From Dactylorhiza incarnata (Eukaryota > Streptophyta > Magnoliopsida > Asparagales > Orchidaceae): DNA of 64,000 nt. The translations under genes were made by a program, and so were the position numbers. The stretch covers positions 1,364,001-1,428,000 of the forward strand of contig JAWHQI010000329.1 of assembly GCA_033032865.1 (NCBI GenBank), in the 5' to 3' direction. Below are positions 23,028 to 34,815 of this stretch, piece after piece; the stretch's first letter is position 1; each line of letters begins with the position of its first letter. The notes below the pieces were generated by a model. The model was given only the letters and a program-made list of their open reading frames with translations, did not search any database and was not told where the DNA came from.

Positions 23028-24226
23028 ACTATTGAGTTGTCCCCATCTATTCACGTAAATAACATTTTTCATGTTCATAAATTGTCTGCAAATCTTATTT
23101 TTGTCCACGAATTGACAATTGATTCAAATTGTATTGTACCATTCATTTCTCCACATTATGTCTTACAAGATGTGGTCAAAGGGAGGACGAATGGAGTTGT
23201 TGAGGAGAAGGGAGGATTGTATCAGTCACTTCATAAGTCTGCCGAGACTGACTAGAAGTCTCTCCATTCATGGAGCCAGTCTGAGGATACCTCTGAGATC
23301 ATACTCCAACACAGATGGCTGGGGCATCTGCCTTTTATGCTTCACATAAATATGTTCCCTTCTTTATTTCTTAAAAAATCTGTTGAACTATTGACTTGTG
23401 AAACTTGTGAACTTGTCAAACATCGTCGCACTTCTTTTTATCCAAATATGACTACTAGTAGTGAACTCTTTGATCTTATCCATTCTGATGTTTGCATACC
23501 TGCGTATGTTACTAGTTTTTCTGGTGTCAGGTGGTTTATGTTGTTTATTGATGATTGCACTAGAGTATCTTGGGTTTCCTTTATGAGGGACAAAACTGTA
23601 GTCACACAATTATATACCTAATTTCATATTATGGTTCAAACTCAATTTCAAAAATCTATAAAATGCATTTATTCTGACAATGGTAAAGAATATGTCAATT
23701 AACATTTCTTGAAGTTTACTAAAGAACATGACAACATTCATCAATTTACTTGTGTTGATATCCTCCCAAGAAAATGGTGTTTCTGAAAGAAAAAATCGAC
23801 ACATCCTCGCACTTTACTCTTTCAGATGTCGATTCCTAAGCTATACTAGGGAGACGCTCTTCTTACAACCACTTACCTAATCAATCGTCTACCCTCAAGG
23901 ATCTTGGCAGGGTTAATCTTATCAAACTCCTAACATCATTCTTTTTCTCTGTCCCTATCATGCAAAGTGTACATGCTCGTGTGTTGGGGTGTGTTGCTCA
24001 TGTTCACATCCATCACCATCATCGTACCAAACTTTACCTTCGGGCTACTAAGTGTCTTTTTTAGGTTATACTTCCGACAAGAAGGGTTATAGATGTTACC
24101 ATCCCTTTAGTCGTCGTATCTTAACCACCATGAATGTCACTTTCCATGAACCCGTTCACTTCTTTACTATTGACTATCTCCACTTCAAGGTGACAAAATA
24201 TTGGAAGTGGAAACCTTTCTTCCTAT
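23028..24226 (+). pseudogene. Integrase remnant of copia-D
   Basis: The pre-integrase segment (LLTCETCELVKHRRTSFYP) and integrase core (LIHSDVCIPAYV, FIDDCTRVSWVSFMRDK, YSDNGKEYVN, then GDALLTTTYLINRLPSRIL) are spread over several frames. The remnant is cut at 24227 by the LTR of copia-E. Confidence 0.78.
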
Positions 24227-25970
24227 TGTTAAGATAAATAAAAGTTCAATCAATTAATAATGTGAGGACTCCTATATATAGAGGAGTAATATGAGTAATA
24301 AAAACTTAGCACCAATGAACGCTAATTCTATCACTGTTTTAAATGTCCTCTGACATGTCTGCCGACATGTAGTTTTTTAGGGTAAAACGATATATTTTTC
24401 TAAAAAAATCGATTATGGCCTGTTGTAAAATATAGGCCGATACATCTGATTTTTTTTATATATCGGTCGACACGACTTTTGAACATATCATCCGCCATTT
24501 TATTTTATGTTATGTTAGCAGCTTAGAAGAGTATGTCTAAATCACATATATATATATACTATATAATGTATGTTTAAATCAATTAAGCTTATTGTTTCGT
24601 TATGTTAATGTGTTATTTTTATAATCAATTTTGTATAATTATTTCACACTATATTTCTTATTTCATATTACAAAAATTGTGAAAATGTTCAACATAATTA
24701 TTAGTTATTATTTATATGATTTTAACATAAACTTATTAAGTATGAAAAAATTTATAATCAATCAAAAATATTTAGCTTTTAAATCTTTTTTATTTGCTAT
24801 AAAACTTAGTACGAACAAAATAAAATTCTTATATAATATTAATATATTTTACATTGTACTGATTTGTACTTGTTATAATATTTTACTTTAGATATTTTTT
24901 GAATTTATTTTAGGATATACATGACTCATTGTTCGTTTACTTGTTATGTTATTTTTTTCCTTTTAAAACATATATTTATATATAATACACATAAACATAA
25001 ACTTTTTTTTATAAGATATAGAAAACCGATATTTTAAAATATCTCTGACATGTCTCAGACTTCCGACATTTGAAATTTAAAAACTCAATCTGACATATTG
25101 TCGACATCCGATTTTTACAACCATGATTCTAACACACACCTTCAAGTTGTGCATGTTATATTTCTCATACCTAATTTGTTAAGAAATCCATAAAAATAAT
25201 TCACTCCCAGACTATAATGTGCTAATTGTCCCCCTGAAGTTACAAATGGAGTGCAAATAATCATTTTCCCAATGTTCTCTTTGATGAAGTGTATGTCCAC
25301 CTAAATATGTTTAGTGTGATCGTGTTGAACGAAATTGTGGAGAATATTAATTGCAGCTTTGTTATCAAAACACAATCGCATGGGACTAGCATGTCTTAGT
25401 CCCAAATCACACATAAGGGAGCGTAATCACAATCCCTCGCATATATCATGTGTCATAGTTCTAAATTTAATTTATGTACTAGAACTTAAGACAATTAGTT
25501 GTTTTTTACTTCTCCAAGTAACCAGCTTTCCACTAATGAATGAACAATATCCAAATGTAGATCGTCTATCTTCAATAAATCCAGCTTAATCCGCATCAAT
25601 ATATATTTCAATTTTCAACTCAGTACTAAGAGTGAAGAGGATGCCTCCTCCAAGTGAGGTCTACACCTTAGAATTCTATAAGCAGCATTGAGATGTCTTG
25701 CCTGTGGAGAATGCATTTTCTGGTTCCAAAATTTGTGCGGTAATATGATCAAAATCCCTATACAACCCATGTAAGAACTCAAACACAAGATTACGATCCT
25801 CGTGAACCCAGATCAAAAGCTCATTTGCAGTACAAATGGTTGTATCTTGATACAACTAAGTAAACTCAAGATAGTAAGCACATTGAGAGTAGTCACCCTG
25901 TCGAAGAAGAAATATCTTACGTCATAGCTAGTAAATCTGAGTCGCATTCCCCTTGCGGGAGTAAGTAGAC
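24227..25970 (-). mobile_element. Copia remnant with internal deletion (copia-E)
   Basis: The minus strand shows a Gag piece (HEDRNLVFEFLHGLYRDFDH) at about 25736-25970 joined to RNase H (SPQARHLNAAYRILR ... VQHDHTKHI, VDIHFIKENIG) at 25138-25735. Then come a stop, a short purine tract and an LTR (24227-25134). Protease, integrase and RT are missing. Its upstream end is cut by the gypsy-3 LTR at 25971. It lies antisense to copia-D, into which it inserted. Confidence 0.75.
24332..25125. mobile_element. MITE-like insertion in the copia-E LTR
   Basis: A 794-bp AT-rich segment splits the short LTR 24227-25134 (TGTTAGAAT ... TTATCTTAACA on the minus strand). Its ends are loosely inverted: CACTGTTTTAAATGTCC and, reversed, CATGGTTGTAAAAATCGG. 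The flanks ATAGAAT and TTAGAAT (minus strand) fit a 7-8 bp target duplication with one mismatch. This pattern suits a non-autonomous hAT element; no transposase frame is present. Confidence 0.5.
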
Positions 25971-26467
25971 TGTTATGGCCTCCCAACTGAGATCTAGTGA
26001 ATGGGCGTGAGATGGGGAAACCCACAAGGGATCGGCTTGTCCCATCTTGGAGCCCGGCGGTGCTATGGCTGGAGGATGAGGAAGAAACAACGGATGGGAG
26101 GGGGAGAAGGAGACGTCGTCAGCCAGGCGAGCGGTCGTGTGGCTAGGGTACCGAGAGGGATCGGGAGGGCTTGCGTGGGGTTAGAGAGAGAGAAGAAGAG
26201 AGAGTATTTGAGGAATTAAAACTTACATACCAAAAAATTGGTCCAGCTGACCAACAAAAACCGGTTCACAATTTCCGCCCCCCCCCCCCCCCCCCCCTCC
26301 ACACTGGGGCTTAGAACATGTGGGAACACAAATATCATAACGAATAAAATGCGCAAACAACGGAAACTATTAAAAACATAAAAGATAACATTCATGCATT
26401 CGTCGCATGTGGTCGGCACTGATACTTACGGCCCCAACGTGGGTCCGACTCATCACGTATCATAACA
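25971..26467 (-). repeat. 3' LTR of gypsy-3
   Basis: The minus strand starts TGTTATGATACGTGATG and ends GGAGGCCATAACA, matching 1164-1654. A run of 20 C lies at 26278-26297, where gypsy-1 has a short G run. Confidence 0.9.
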
Positions 26468-29388
26468 TCGCCGCCCCCGTCGACAGGTAGCTTGTCCCCA
26501 AGCTAGACCGGAATGTCTACTAGGGGAGATGGCGGCAGGGAGCCCACGAACGGCTTGAGCTGAGAGATGTGGAAAAACATCATGAATGCAAGCCTCCAGA
26601 GGAAGGCCAAGATGGTAGGCAACATCTCCAATGCGGCCGTGATCGGAAAAGGGCTAAAAATTTTTGGTCCCAATTGCTGGAGGTGGGATTTGTGGCGGTC
26701 ACTTGGCGGAAAGGTCAGCGTCGAACCCATATCCAATCGCCGATGGCAAAGGTAAGCTCGTCGTGACCGCGGTTGTAGGTGACTTCCATGCGTTGTTGAT
26801 CTTGTATAAGGCGGTTCCGGGCTGCCACCAAGAACTCGTCCCTATCCCCCAATTCTCGGTCTATGGCGTCCAACCGGGTCGAGCCGCCCGTATAAGACAA
26901 GAGGCGCAGCAGTTCCCGGCCATAAATAAGACGGAACGGTGTGGTCTAAAGCGTCGTATGGTACGCAGTGTTGTAGCAATACTCGATCTAAGGAAGCCAG
27001 CGAGTCCAATCCCGCAGTCGATATCCGGTGATGCAGCGTAAATACATCTCCACGATGCGGTTAACAACCTCTGTCTGTTCATCTGACTGGGGGTGATATG
27101 CCGAGGAAAATGAGAGCTTGGTGCCACTTAGAGTGAAGAGTTCCTTTCAAAAAGTGCTACTAAAAACCTTGTCGCGATCCAAAACAAGGGTCTCATGCAT
27201 CCCGTGCAAGCGAAAGATCTCTTGAAAAAAGGATCAGGGTGACATTCTCGACGAGGAGTGGGCGCGCCAATGCAATAAAATGGGCCCCTTTCGAGAAACG
27301 ATCTACCACCACCATCAAAACTGATTTTTTGCGGGCAGAAGGCAGACCTTCGACAAAATCCATGGATAAATCCGACCAAATTTGTGTAGGCACCGGTAGA
27401 GGTTGTAGCAGACTCGTCGGAAGGATATGATCCGCCTTGTTCCGTTGGCACACCGCGCAGCCCGCAATGAAAGCGTGTATGTGCTTGCGCATCCCTTTCC
27501 AAAAGAATTTCGGGCGGAGATGTTGGAGTGTACGGTGAATGCCTTCATGATTGCGGACGTGAACATCCTCCAAAATGGTGGAAATGAGGGGCGACGAGGA
27601 GTTCACATAAACTCGATCCCGATAAAAAATGAGGCCGTGGCGGGCTGTCCACTGTGGATCGGTGAGGCCTTCTTCCGCACGGTGTAGTAGTTCGGTCAAC
27701 ACTAGGGGAGAGTTGGATCTCCAGGCGGATCAAGGAGAAAATGTCGGCCATCGGGAACGAGATAGCATGTAGAGAGGCCTCAGGGTGAGTATCTCATCGG
27801 GAGAGGGCATCGGTGGCGCGGTTAAGCACTCCTCCTTTATACTCCACCTAAAAGTCGAAGCCGAGTAGCTTACTCACCCACCGTTGTTGCGGTACCGTGA
27901 AAAGACGTTGCTCGAGCAAGTACTTGAGGCTATAGTGGTTCGTCTGAATTACGAACGTGCGGCACCACAATTAAGGACGCCAATGCTGGACGAATTTGGC
28001 AAGGCCAATGAGATCTTGTTCATAGTCAACAATTTGCAATGGTGTAGGGCTACCCGGAGACTAAAATAAGCTACGGGATGCCCCTCCTGCTGTAGCACGG
28101 GTCCGTAGACTAGCCCCGAGGCATCACATTCCACTAGGAACAGCATAGAAAAATCCGAAAGACGGAGAACCGGAGCGGACATCAAGGCATCTTGTAAGGT
28201 GCGGAAGGCCTGAGGAGCGGTTTCCATCCACGTGAAGGCATTCTTGCGGAGGAGGCTCTCCAAAGGCTCGGTCAGTGTACCGTAGTCACGGATGAAGCAG
28301 CGGTGCCAAGGAATCCACGTAGGTCGGTAGGTGTTTACGGCATAAGCCACGACGCCACCCCTTGGAGCTTGTCTGGGTCAGCCGAAACCCCAAGACTGTG
28401 GACAACATGCCCCAGATAAGTAACGGAGTCCTGCCCGAAGGAGCACTTTGAGGACTTGAGAACCAACTGGTGAGTTTGAATCAACTGGAGAACAGTATGG
28501 AGGTGTTGCATGTGCTCCGCCCAAGACTTGTTGTAAACTGAAATATCGTCAAAGAAAACAAGTACAGATTTGCGGAGGAGAGGGTGGAATACCTCGTTCA
28601 TTAGCGCCTGAAAAGTGGAGGGAGCGTTCGTGAGACCGAACAGCATGACCAAGAACTCGAAATGACCATGGTGGATGTGAAAAGTGGTCTTCTCCACGTC
28701 ACCGCCCGCCATGCGGATTTGGTGATAGCCCGAAGATAAATCCAGTTTGGAGAAAAAACACGCGTCATGCAATTCATCCAAGAGTTCTTCCACCACCGAA
28801 ATAGGAAATTTATCTTTCACTGTATGGGAGTTAAGTGTTCGGTAGTCGATGCAGAGCCACTAGGAGTTGTCCTTGTGCACTAACAGAACCAGGGAGGGAA
28901 AAAGTGACACGTTGCGCCGGATTAGGCCTTGTTGAAGTAGAAGTTCACATTGTCTTTCGATTTCGTCCTTCTGAGGAAAGGAATAATGGTACGGTCGTAC
29001 CACAATCGGGGGCGTCACTGGAAGGAGGCAGATGCGATGATCCTATCGGCGGCGGGGCGGGAAGCCCGACCGGGGGCTGAATATGTCAGCAAATAAGTGG
29101 AGAAGCTCTGAGAGATCGTGTGGATGGCTGTCCGCAGTCACCAAAGGAGTGGGGAGCGGCTCGGTCTGCACCAAAAAGGAAGACGGAGATGGTCATGGGT
29201 CCTGGCCTTGCCACTAGACCAAACGGGAGCCCGCGTACCAAGACATGGTAAGGCGGTCGAAGTCCCACGTGAGGGGGCCCAAGGTGCGCAGCCAACAAAC
29301 GTCCAAGACGACCTCGAAGCCACGGAGGTCCACCAGAAAGAGGTCCGCCTGGGAGTGGTACCCGTCCACCTGGGAGGGGAAAGGCTTC
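26468..29388 (-). pseudogene. pol of gypsy-3 (protease end, RT, RNase H, integrase)
   Basis: Reading down the minus strand: end of protease (VDGYHSQADLFLVDLRGF) near 29380, RT (FSKLDLSSGYHQIRMAGG, FGLTNAPSTFQALMN, VFFDDISVYNKSW) at 28335-28850, and RNase H (FLVECDASGLVYGPVLQQEG) at about 27850-28250. Integrase follows at 26720-27700 ([45 protein letters not shown]). It keeps the aspartate segment of RNase H that gypsy-1 has lost. Stops and frameshifts are frequent. Confidence 0.85.
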
Positions 29389-30869
29389 AGGAAGGTGGAG
29401 GGGCGGCGGATCTGGGCTGCAAGAAGGGCGGCCGGAAGTTGGGGTTGGCTGGAAGGGAGGGAGGAGGAGGCGTGTGGGGCTGGAAGCGGGCTACTGGGTG
29501 ACTGCATGAGGCAAAGGAGGGGAGGTTGGCGGTGGCTGCACGAGGGGGAAGAGGAGGGGAGGCTGGCGGTGGCTGCACGAGGGGAAAAGGGAGGGTGACT
29601 GGCGGTGGCTGCGTGAGGGAAGAGGAGGGGAAGCGGTGAGGGCTGAGACCGTGGAGGGCTTACAGGAGAAAGAGAGGGAGGAGGAGAGGCTCCCTGGAGT
29701 CGCACCGGAAGGGTTCTTCTGACGTCGCACAGGAAAGGAAGGACCGAGCGGTTCAAGCAAGCCTGCAAACCTTCGACGCAGGACGAATCTATAGGCGGCG
29801 GATAAACCGTGACCTAACCCTACATGCTTTGCAAAGCCCGACGGATTAAATCCAAATTAGATAATAAATAATTAAATCCCACACAAATATTTCAAAGCAA
29901 GGCAAAATAATTTATTAAGCGAACAAGCTTTGGTTTACCTCTGCGTGGAGGGTCAAAGATAGAGCGCGCAGCAAATCGGTCCTTCTTGCAGTTAGAGATT
30001 TTCAAGGAGCAAATATCTTAATGAACTATAATCCCAAGCAAACATATAATAACCAAACCTCAACAATGTTTTACAACCAATAGCCAAAACAAAACACAAC
30101 ACAAATATTAGAGCTACTGTAAATAAAGTAGATCTGAACGTTGGAGGGCTAAAAGAGGGGTGTCGATGGTGGGTGGACGGGATCGGGTGAAGAGAAGGTC
30201 GGTTGGGGAGTGGGAGGGCTGGATCGGGTAAAAAGGGGGCGGTTGGGGGGGATTTCCGGAGGATGGAGGTGTGCTGGATATAGGTAGGGGCGGTGGTTGC
30301 TGGTAGAGGGAGGGGGGATGGTTGTTGCAAGAAAATATAGGAAGGACGTAGTGGTTTTGCTGAAAACAGGGAGGGAGGGGGCTGGCGGCATGCAGGGACA
30401 GCATGGGGGTGCGGTTATCGCTGGAATAGGGAGGGAGAGGGTTGGCGGCTGCTGGAACAGTCAGGGAGGGGTGCGACTGATGGAATAGGGTGGAAAGAGG
30501 GGGCGGCGGCTGCAGGAATAAAGATGAGGAGGGGTGGCTACTGCTGTAACAGAGAAGGGGGGTTGGCGGCTGCAGGAAAAAATAGGGAGGGGGCTGGCGG
30601 CTGCAGGAAAACAGGGAGAGGGTGGCTGTTTTGGTGGAGGGGGAGGAGAACAAGGAGAAAAAGAGATAACACTGTCACGAACCTTGTTGTTTTTGGACGT
30701 AGCAGTTTCTTGGGAAAGCTGGCCCGCCACACAGTTTTGGGTTGCATGCTCTTCGCTTTCGGAATACCCCATTCTCGGGCATTAAAGCGAAGAGCATGCA
30801 ACCCAAAACTGTGTGGCGGGCCAGCTTTCCCAAGGAACTGCTACGTCCAAAAACAACAAGGTTCGTGAC
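29389..30869. other. Foreign segment replacing part of gypsy-3 gag-protease
   Basis: About 1.48 kb stands where gypsy-1 has roughly 270 bp. It holds GGA/GGC-rich DNA (29390-29760 and 30170-30660) whose complement encodes only low-complexity Pro/Ser frames. An AT-rich middle part (29810-30110) resembles 59040-59280. A hairpin closes it at 30674-30869. No gene is recognised. Confidence 0.6.
30674..30869. repeat. Large inverted repeat, 86-bp arms, 24-bp loop
   Basis: The arm 30674-30759 (GTCACGAACCTTGTTG ...) is the reverse complement of 30784-30869 (... AACAAGGTTCGTGAC) with one mismatch seen. The loop is 30760-30783. Its right end abuts gypsy-3 gag in the acidic EDDDDGA stretch. Confidence 0.93.
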
Positions 30870-31172
30870 CATGTTAGCTCCATCGTCATCATCCTCTGAT
30901 GGTTCATCCACTTCAAGCCAAAGTAACCGCTTGCACCGGTTACTGGGGGTGAAGGGTTCATCACAGTTGAAACACAAGCCTTTGTCGTGGTGGGACGCCA
31001 TTTCGGCGCGAGATAAACGACGGCGGAAAGTGGGGAGCGGTTGCTCCTCTTATGTGGTTGGCTTGGATTCGGTAGGCCCGAATGATGGGCGGATGGCATG
31101 TGGTCACGACGTCCTGGGGGTGGACGGTCTAGCAGTAGGCGGCACTTACAAGCCCGCGCGAGACTCATTGTG
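30870..31172 (-). pseudogene. gag fragment of gypsy-3
   Basis: It reads LLLDRPPPGRRDH, then in another frame KGLCFNCDEPFTPSNRCKRL (the zinc knuckle) and DDDDGA. It matches gypsy-1 gag at about 2450-2750. Confidence 0.85.
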
Positions 31173-31984
31173 GGTGTAGACCTGTCGACACCCCAATCGA
31201 AGCAAACCACAAATTAGGGAAAGACGATGGGGAGGCAATTGAAGACATCACTGAATTGTAGAAGTTGGTAGGAACGCTGATCTATTTGTCTCATACGCGA
31301 CCAAACACTTATGTTGTGGGTTTTATCAGTCGATTCATGCACTCACCAAAGACCCACCATTTGGATGTTGCCCACAGAATCCTTAGGTATCTCAAGTCCT
31401 CATCTAGAAATGGGATCTTATTTGCACTCAATACTTGCCTGAAGATTGAAGTCTACATAGATGCAAAATGTGTTGTGTCAACTGAAGATCGACGATCTAC
31501 TTCAGGATATTGTTCTTTGGTAGACGGAAATCTTAGTACTTGGAGGAGTAACATATAACATGATCAAGCGCAAAACCCGAGTTCAGGGACATGTCTCATG
31601 GGGTCTGTAAAGGCCTTGGTTACGTTCCTTGATGAGTGACCAAAGCCTTACTGAAACTGAACCCAAACTTTATTGTGACAGCAAGGCAACTATCAGCATC
31701 GCTCACAACCCTATCAAGCATGATCGCACCAAACACATTGAAGTTGACCGACATTTCATCAAAGAGACCATAAAGAAGGATTGCGTGGAAGTACCTTTGA
31801 AAAGATTGTTGACAAGTTGGGCATGAATAACATCTCACGATCAACTTGAGGGGAAGTGTTACAATGTGCTTATTGTCATATATTTTATTATTTCCGCATA
31901 TTTGTTGCTTTGTATTATTCCCCTCCATATATAGAGGGGATGAATGGTTGGGTTAATTATTATCGAAGATACTTCCGTCTAACA
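31173..31984 (+). mobile_element. 3' end of a copia element (copia-C)
   Basis: RNase H-connection sequence (DTPIEANHKLG, KLVGTLIYLSHTRPN, HHLDVAHRILRYLKSS, EDRRSTSGYCSLVDG, KLYCDSKATISIAHNP, HIEVDRHFIKE) has stops and a deletion near the end. A purine tract and an LTR at 31857-31984 (TGTTACAATGTG ... CCGTCTAACA) follow. The 5' part is missing; the junction with gypsy-3 is abrupt. Copia-D RT follows directly. Confidence 0.78.
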
Positions 31985-32766
31985 CAAACAAAGCCAGACA
32001 GATCACACATTGTTCTTCAAATGCTCACGGGAAGGTAAACTCGTCTTATTACTTGGGTATGTCGATGATATTATCATTTTAGGAAATGACATAGCTGAGA
32101 CTGAGAGAGATTGCTAAAGAAAAAAGTGAGCAGTTGTATTTGCGATAAAAGACCTAGGGAGACTGAAGTACTTCCTAGGAATTGAAGTTGCCTAATCTAA
32201 AGAATGAATATTTATCTCTTAGTGAAAATACGTTTTAGATCTTCTCAAAGAGATAAGGAATTGAGATGCAAGTTTAATAGTGTTCCCATTGAGCAGAATC
32301 AGAGAATGGATTGGGATGTAAGTCGAATAGTATTCCCATCGAGCAGAATCAGAGAATGGAGAATACTAAAAAAAAAACAAAGGTCGATAAAGCTCAATAT
32401 TAGAGATTGGTTGGGGAAATGCGCATACAAGACCTGCATATGTAATCAGTGTCATCAGCCAATTTATGCATGATCCAAGTACCAAACATCTACAAGTCGT
32501 AGAACAGATCTTTCGGTATCTCAAGAACATCCCTGGTAGAGGATTATTGTTTAAAATGGGTGAAAGACTATCTCTGAAGACATAAACAGATAATGATTAT
32601 GGAGGATATTTGGTAGACATAAAGTCTACTTTTGTCTATGTACCTTCTTGGGTGGCAAACTCGTCACCCGGAGGAGTAAGAAACAAAATACGATGGAAAG
32701 ATCTAGTGTTGAAGCTGAGTTCAAGGCTATGACACAAGGCATATGTGAATTACTATGGATGAAGAT
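31985..32766 (+). pseudogene. RT-RNase H of copia-D, interrupted by copia-A
   Basis: Broken frames read QSQTDHTLFFK, LLGYVDDIIILGND, IKDLGRLKYFLGIEVA, HLQVVEQIFRYLKNIPGRG and VEAEFKAMTQGICELLWMK. A ~50-bp segment near 32260-32360 is tandemly duplicated (the GAGCAGAATCAGAGAATGGA block occurs twice). It resumes after copia-A at 38579. That the piece belongs with 21262-24226 is inferred from the matching LTRs. Confidence 0.72.
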
Positions 32767-32906
32767 TGTTAGCTTTATTAGCGAGTGTTTTTTTCCTTCT
32801 TTTGTTTCTGGTGTGCTATTAGCATGTATGTTCCTTGTATTCCTCCTCTATATATAGAGGAGCCGCTTATTGAATGAATTAAGATTTTGCCCGTAACCAT
32901 TCAACA
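32767..32906 (+). repeat. 5' LTR of copia-A
   Basis: TGTTAGCTTTATTAGCGAG to CCATTCAACA, with a CTATATATAGAGG TATA region. The primer site TGGTATCAGAGG follows directly at 32907. Confidence 0.95.
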
Positions 32907-33312
32907 TGGTATCAGAGGTGAGAGATCCCGTGCCCTAAATCTCTTCGCACCTGCGCTTCCGCCTCGCCTCGCCTCGCCTCGCTTCCGTCTCGCAGCATCC
33001 TCGCTTCCGACCAGCGCTCCTCCAGTGCTCGCCCGACCAGCGCTCGCCCAGCACTCCTCGCTCCTCCAGCGCTACTCCAGCGCTCGCCTCGCTTCCGCCT
33101 CGCGGCAGCCTCGCAGCGTCCAGCCCTCCTCTTCTGCTTCGCCCTCCCCTCATGGCGCCGGAATAAGTCCTTCCCGGCGCCACCTTTCTTGTGATGCTTG
33201 CATGGCTGAAACCATTCACCTCTTGATGCCCTAATTTTTTTTTGGGCTTTCCTCCTATCCGGATTTCTATTCCGTTTTTATCTTTCTCCCCGGATTTCTA
33301 TTCCGGTTTGCC

Positions 33313-34807
33313 ATGGGATCCAGTGGAATGGATTCTTCCACTATTTCTACCGGTGTTACCTCGGATTCTCTCTCTACCGGTGTTGCCCCGGCTCTCTCTA
33401 GTGGTCCTTCTTCATCGGCTTTTTACCGTGGAACCACCGATCACAATACCTCTCAGATCACTACTCTCCGACTCGATGAATCCAATTACCTCTCATGGTC
33501 CCGTTCCATCACCCTGGCGCTGAAAAGTCGGCGTCTGTTTGGCTATGTCTCCAGCCACATGAAGGAACCTGACAGGACTTCTCCTGAATGGCAGCAGTGG
33601 GAGTCCGAGAATTCCTTGGTTATGTCCTGGCTCACCAACTCCATGCAAGAGTCCATTGCCCGCAACTACCTCTTTCTTGATAGTGCTGCTGATATTTGGC
33701 GTCGTGCGGAGTCCGCCTACTCCCGTCGTGGCAATGCGGCTCAGATCTTTCAGCTACGCCGCCGGATTAGCTTACTCCGACAGGGTGACCGACCTCCTTC
33801 AGCGTATTACTTGGAGTTCACGCAACTTTACCAGGAGTATGATCACTTTGATCCCCTTGTATTCGTTAGTCCTGTTGACGAGGCGATGGTTCGGGCCAGA
33901 GATGATCGCAATCGCATATTTGAGTTTCTTCATGGATTGCATCGCGACTTCGATCAGATCAGTGTTCAGATTCTCGGGCGACCGTTGATTCCTTCCCTTT
34001 CTGAGGTCTACAGCATCGTGCAACAGGAGTTTGATCGTCGCCAGACTCTCCTACCTGACCCTGTGCCAGAGAGCTCTGCTCTGGCTGCTTCTACCCCCTC
34101 TCTTCTTGGCACTCGTCCATTCCGTGATCTCAAGTTGAGGAGCTCAGATAAGGATCATCTTATATGTGATTATTGTGGCAAGAATCGCCATACACGGGAT
34201 ACCTGCTTCAAGCTTCATGGGTTCCCTACCCCAAGAGGGGGTGCTTCGCTTCGTGGTGGTCGTGGTTCTGGACGCTCCTCGGGTCGTCATGTTACTCCCC
34301 GTGCGGCCCATCCTACTGATGCTACTGCTGATGCATCTCATGGATACTCTGGTACTGATGTCTGTGCTACACCTGGTGGCTTCACGGCAGATGAGCTGCT
34401 AGCTCTGAGACGCATGATGCAGGGTCTTTCTACGGAGCCTTCTGCCTCTTCCTCCTACGCTCATACAGGACTGCCAGGTGCTCATTCTGCTGTTTCTTCT
34501 TCCTCCACCCAATGGGTCATTGACTCTGGGGCCACGGATCATATGACCGGGTCCTCCACAGGTTTTGTTTCCTATACTCCTCTTTCTGGGCGTGATAAGG
34601 TGAGTATTGCAGATGGTTCCCTTTCCTCCATTGCTGGAAAGGGAACCATACCCTGCTCCTCCCTCACCTTGTCCTCTGTCCTTCACGTGCCTACCTTTAC
34701 TCGTAATCTACTTTCCATTAGTCATTTGACCAACTCCATGAATTGCTCTGTGACCTTTCTTCCGTCTTCTTGTGTGTTTCAGGACCTGACGACGGGGAAG
34801 GTGATTG
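33313..34807 (+). CDS. Gag-protease part of copia-A polyprotein
   Basis: It starts at ATG 33313 (MGSSGMDSSTIST), after a GC-rich leader of about 400 bp. The copia Gag domain spans residues ~30-260 (ESNYLSWSRSITLALKSRR, RIFEFLHGLHRDFDQISVQ). A CX2CX4HX4C knuckle (CDYCGKNRHTRDTC) lies near residue 284 and the protease site VIDSGATDHMTG near residue 402. The frame is open until the MITE adds a stop at 34816-34818. The polyprotein would be cut into capsid, protease, integrase and RT-RNase H. Confidence 0.94.
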
Positions 34808-34815
34808 GCTCTGGT
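34808..34815. repeat. 8-bp target duplication of the hAT MITE
   Basis: GCTCTGGT occurs directly before (34808-34815) and after (35530-35537) the insertion. The uninterrupted sister sequence in copia-B has it once. Confidence 0.95.

Larger units (their letters stand above)
25971..31172 (-). mobile_element. Second copy of the gypsy-1 family (gypsy-3), 5' truncated
   Basis: A complete 3' LTR (25971-26467) is followed on the minus strand by integrase, RNase H, RT and the end of protease up to about 29388. Then comes a 1.48-kb foreign segment, then part of gag (30870-31172). The 5' LTR and the start of gag are absent; copia-C begins at 31173. It is the same family as 1164-6207. Confidence 0.88.

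Noticed and set aside
24631..24891. 86-residue hydrophobic frame
   Set aside because: AT-rich chance frame within the MITE-like insertion; no transposase motif.
29214..30653. Pro/Ser-rich minus-strand proteins
   Set aside because: Low-complexity CT-rich DNA; overlapping frames all look alike, and only the final ~60 residues of one match retropepsin.
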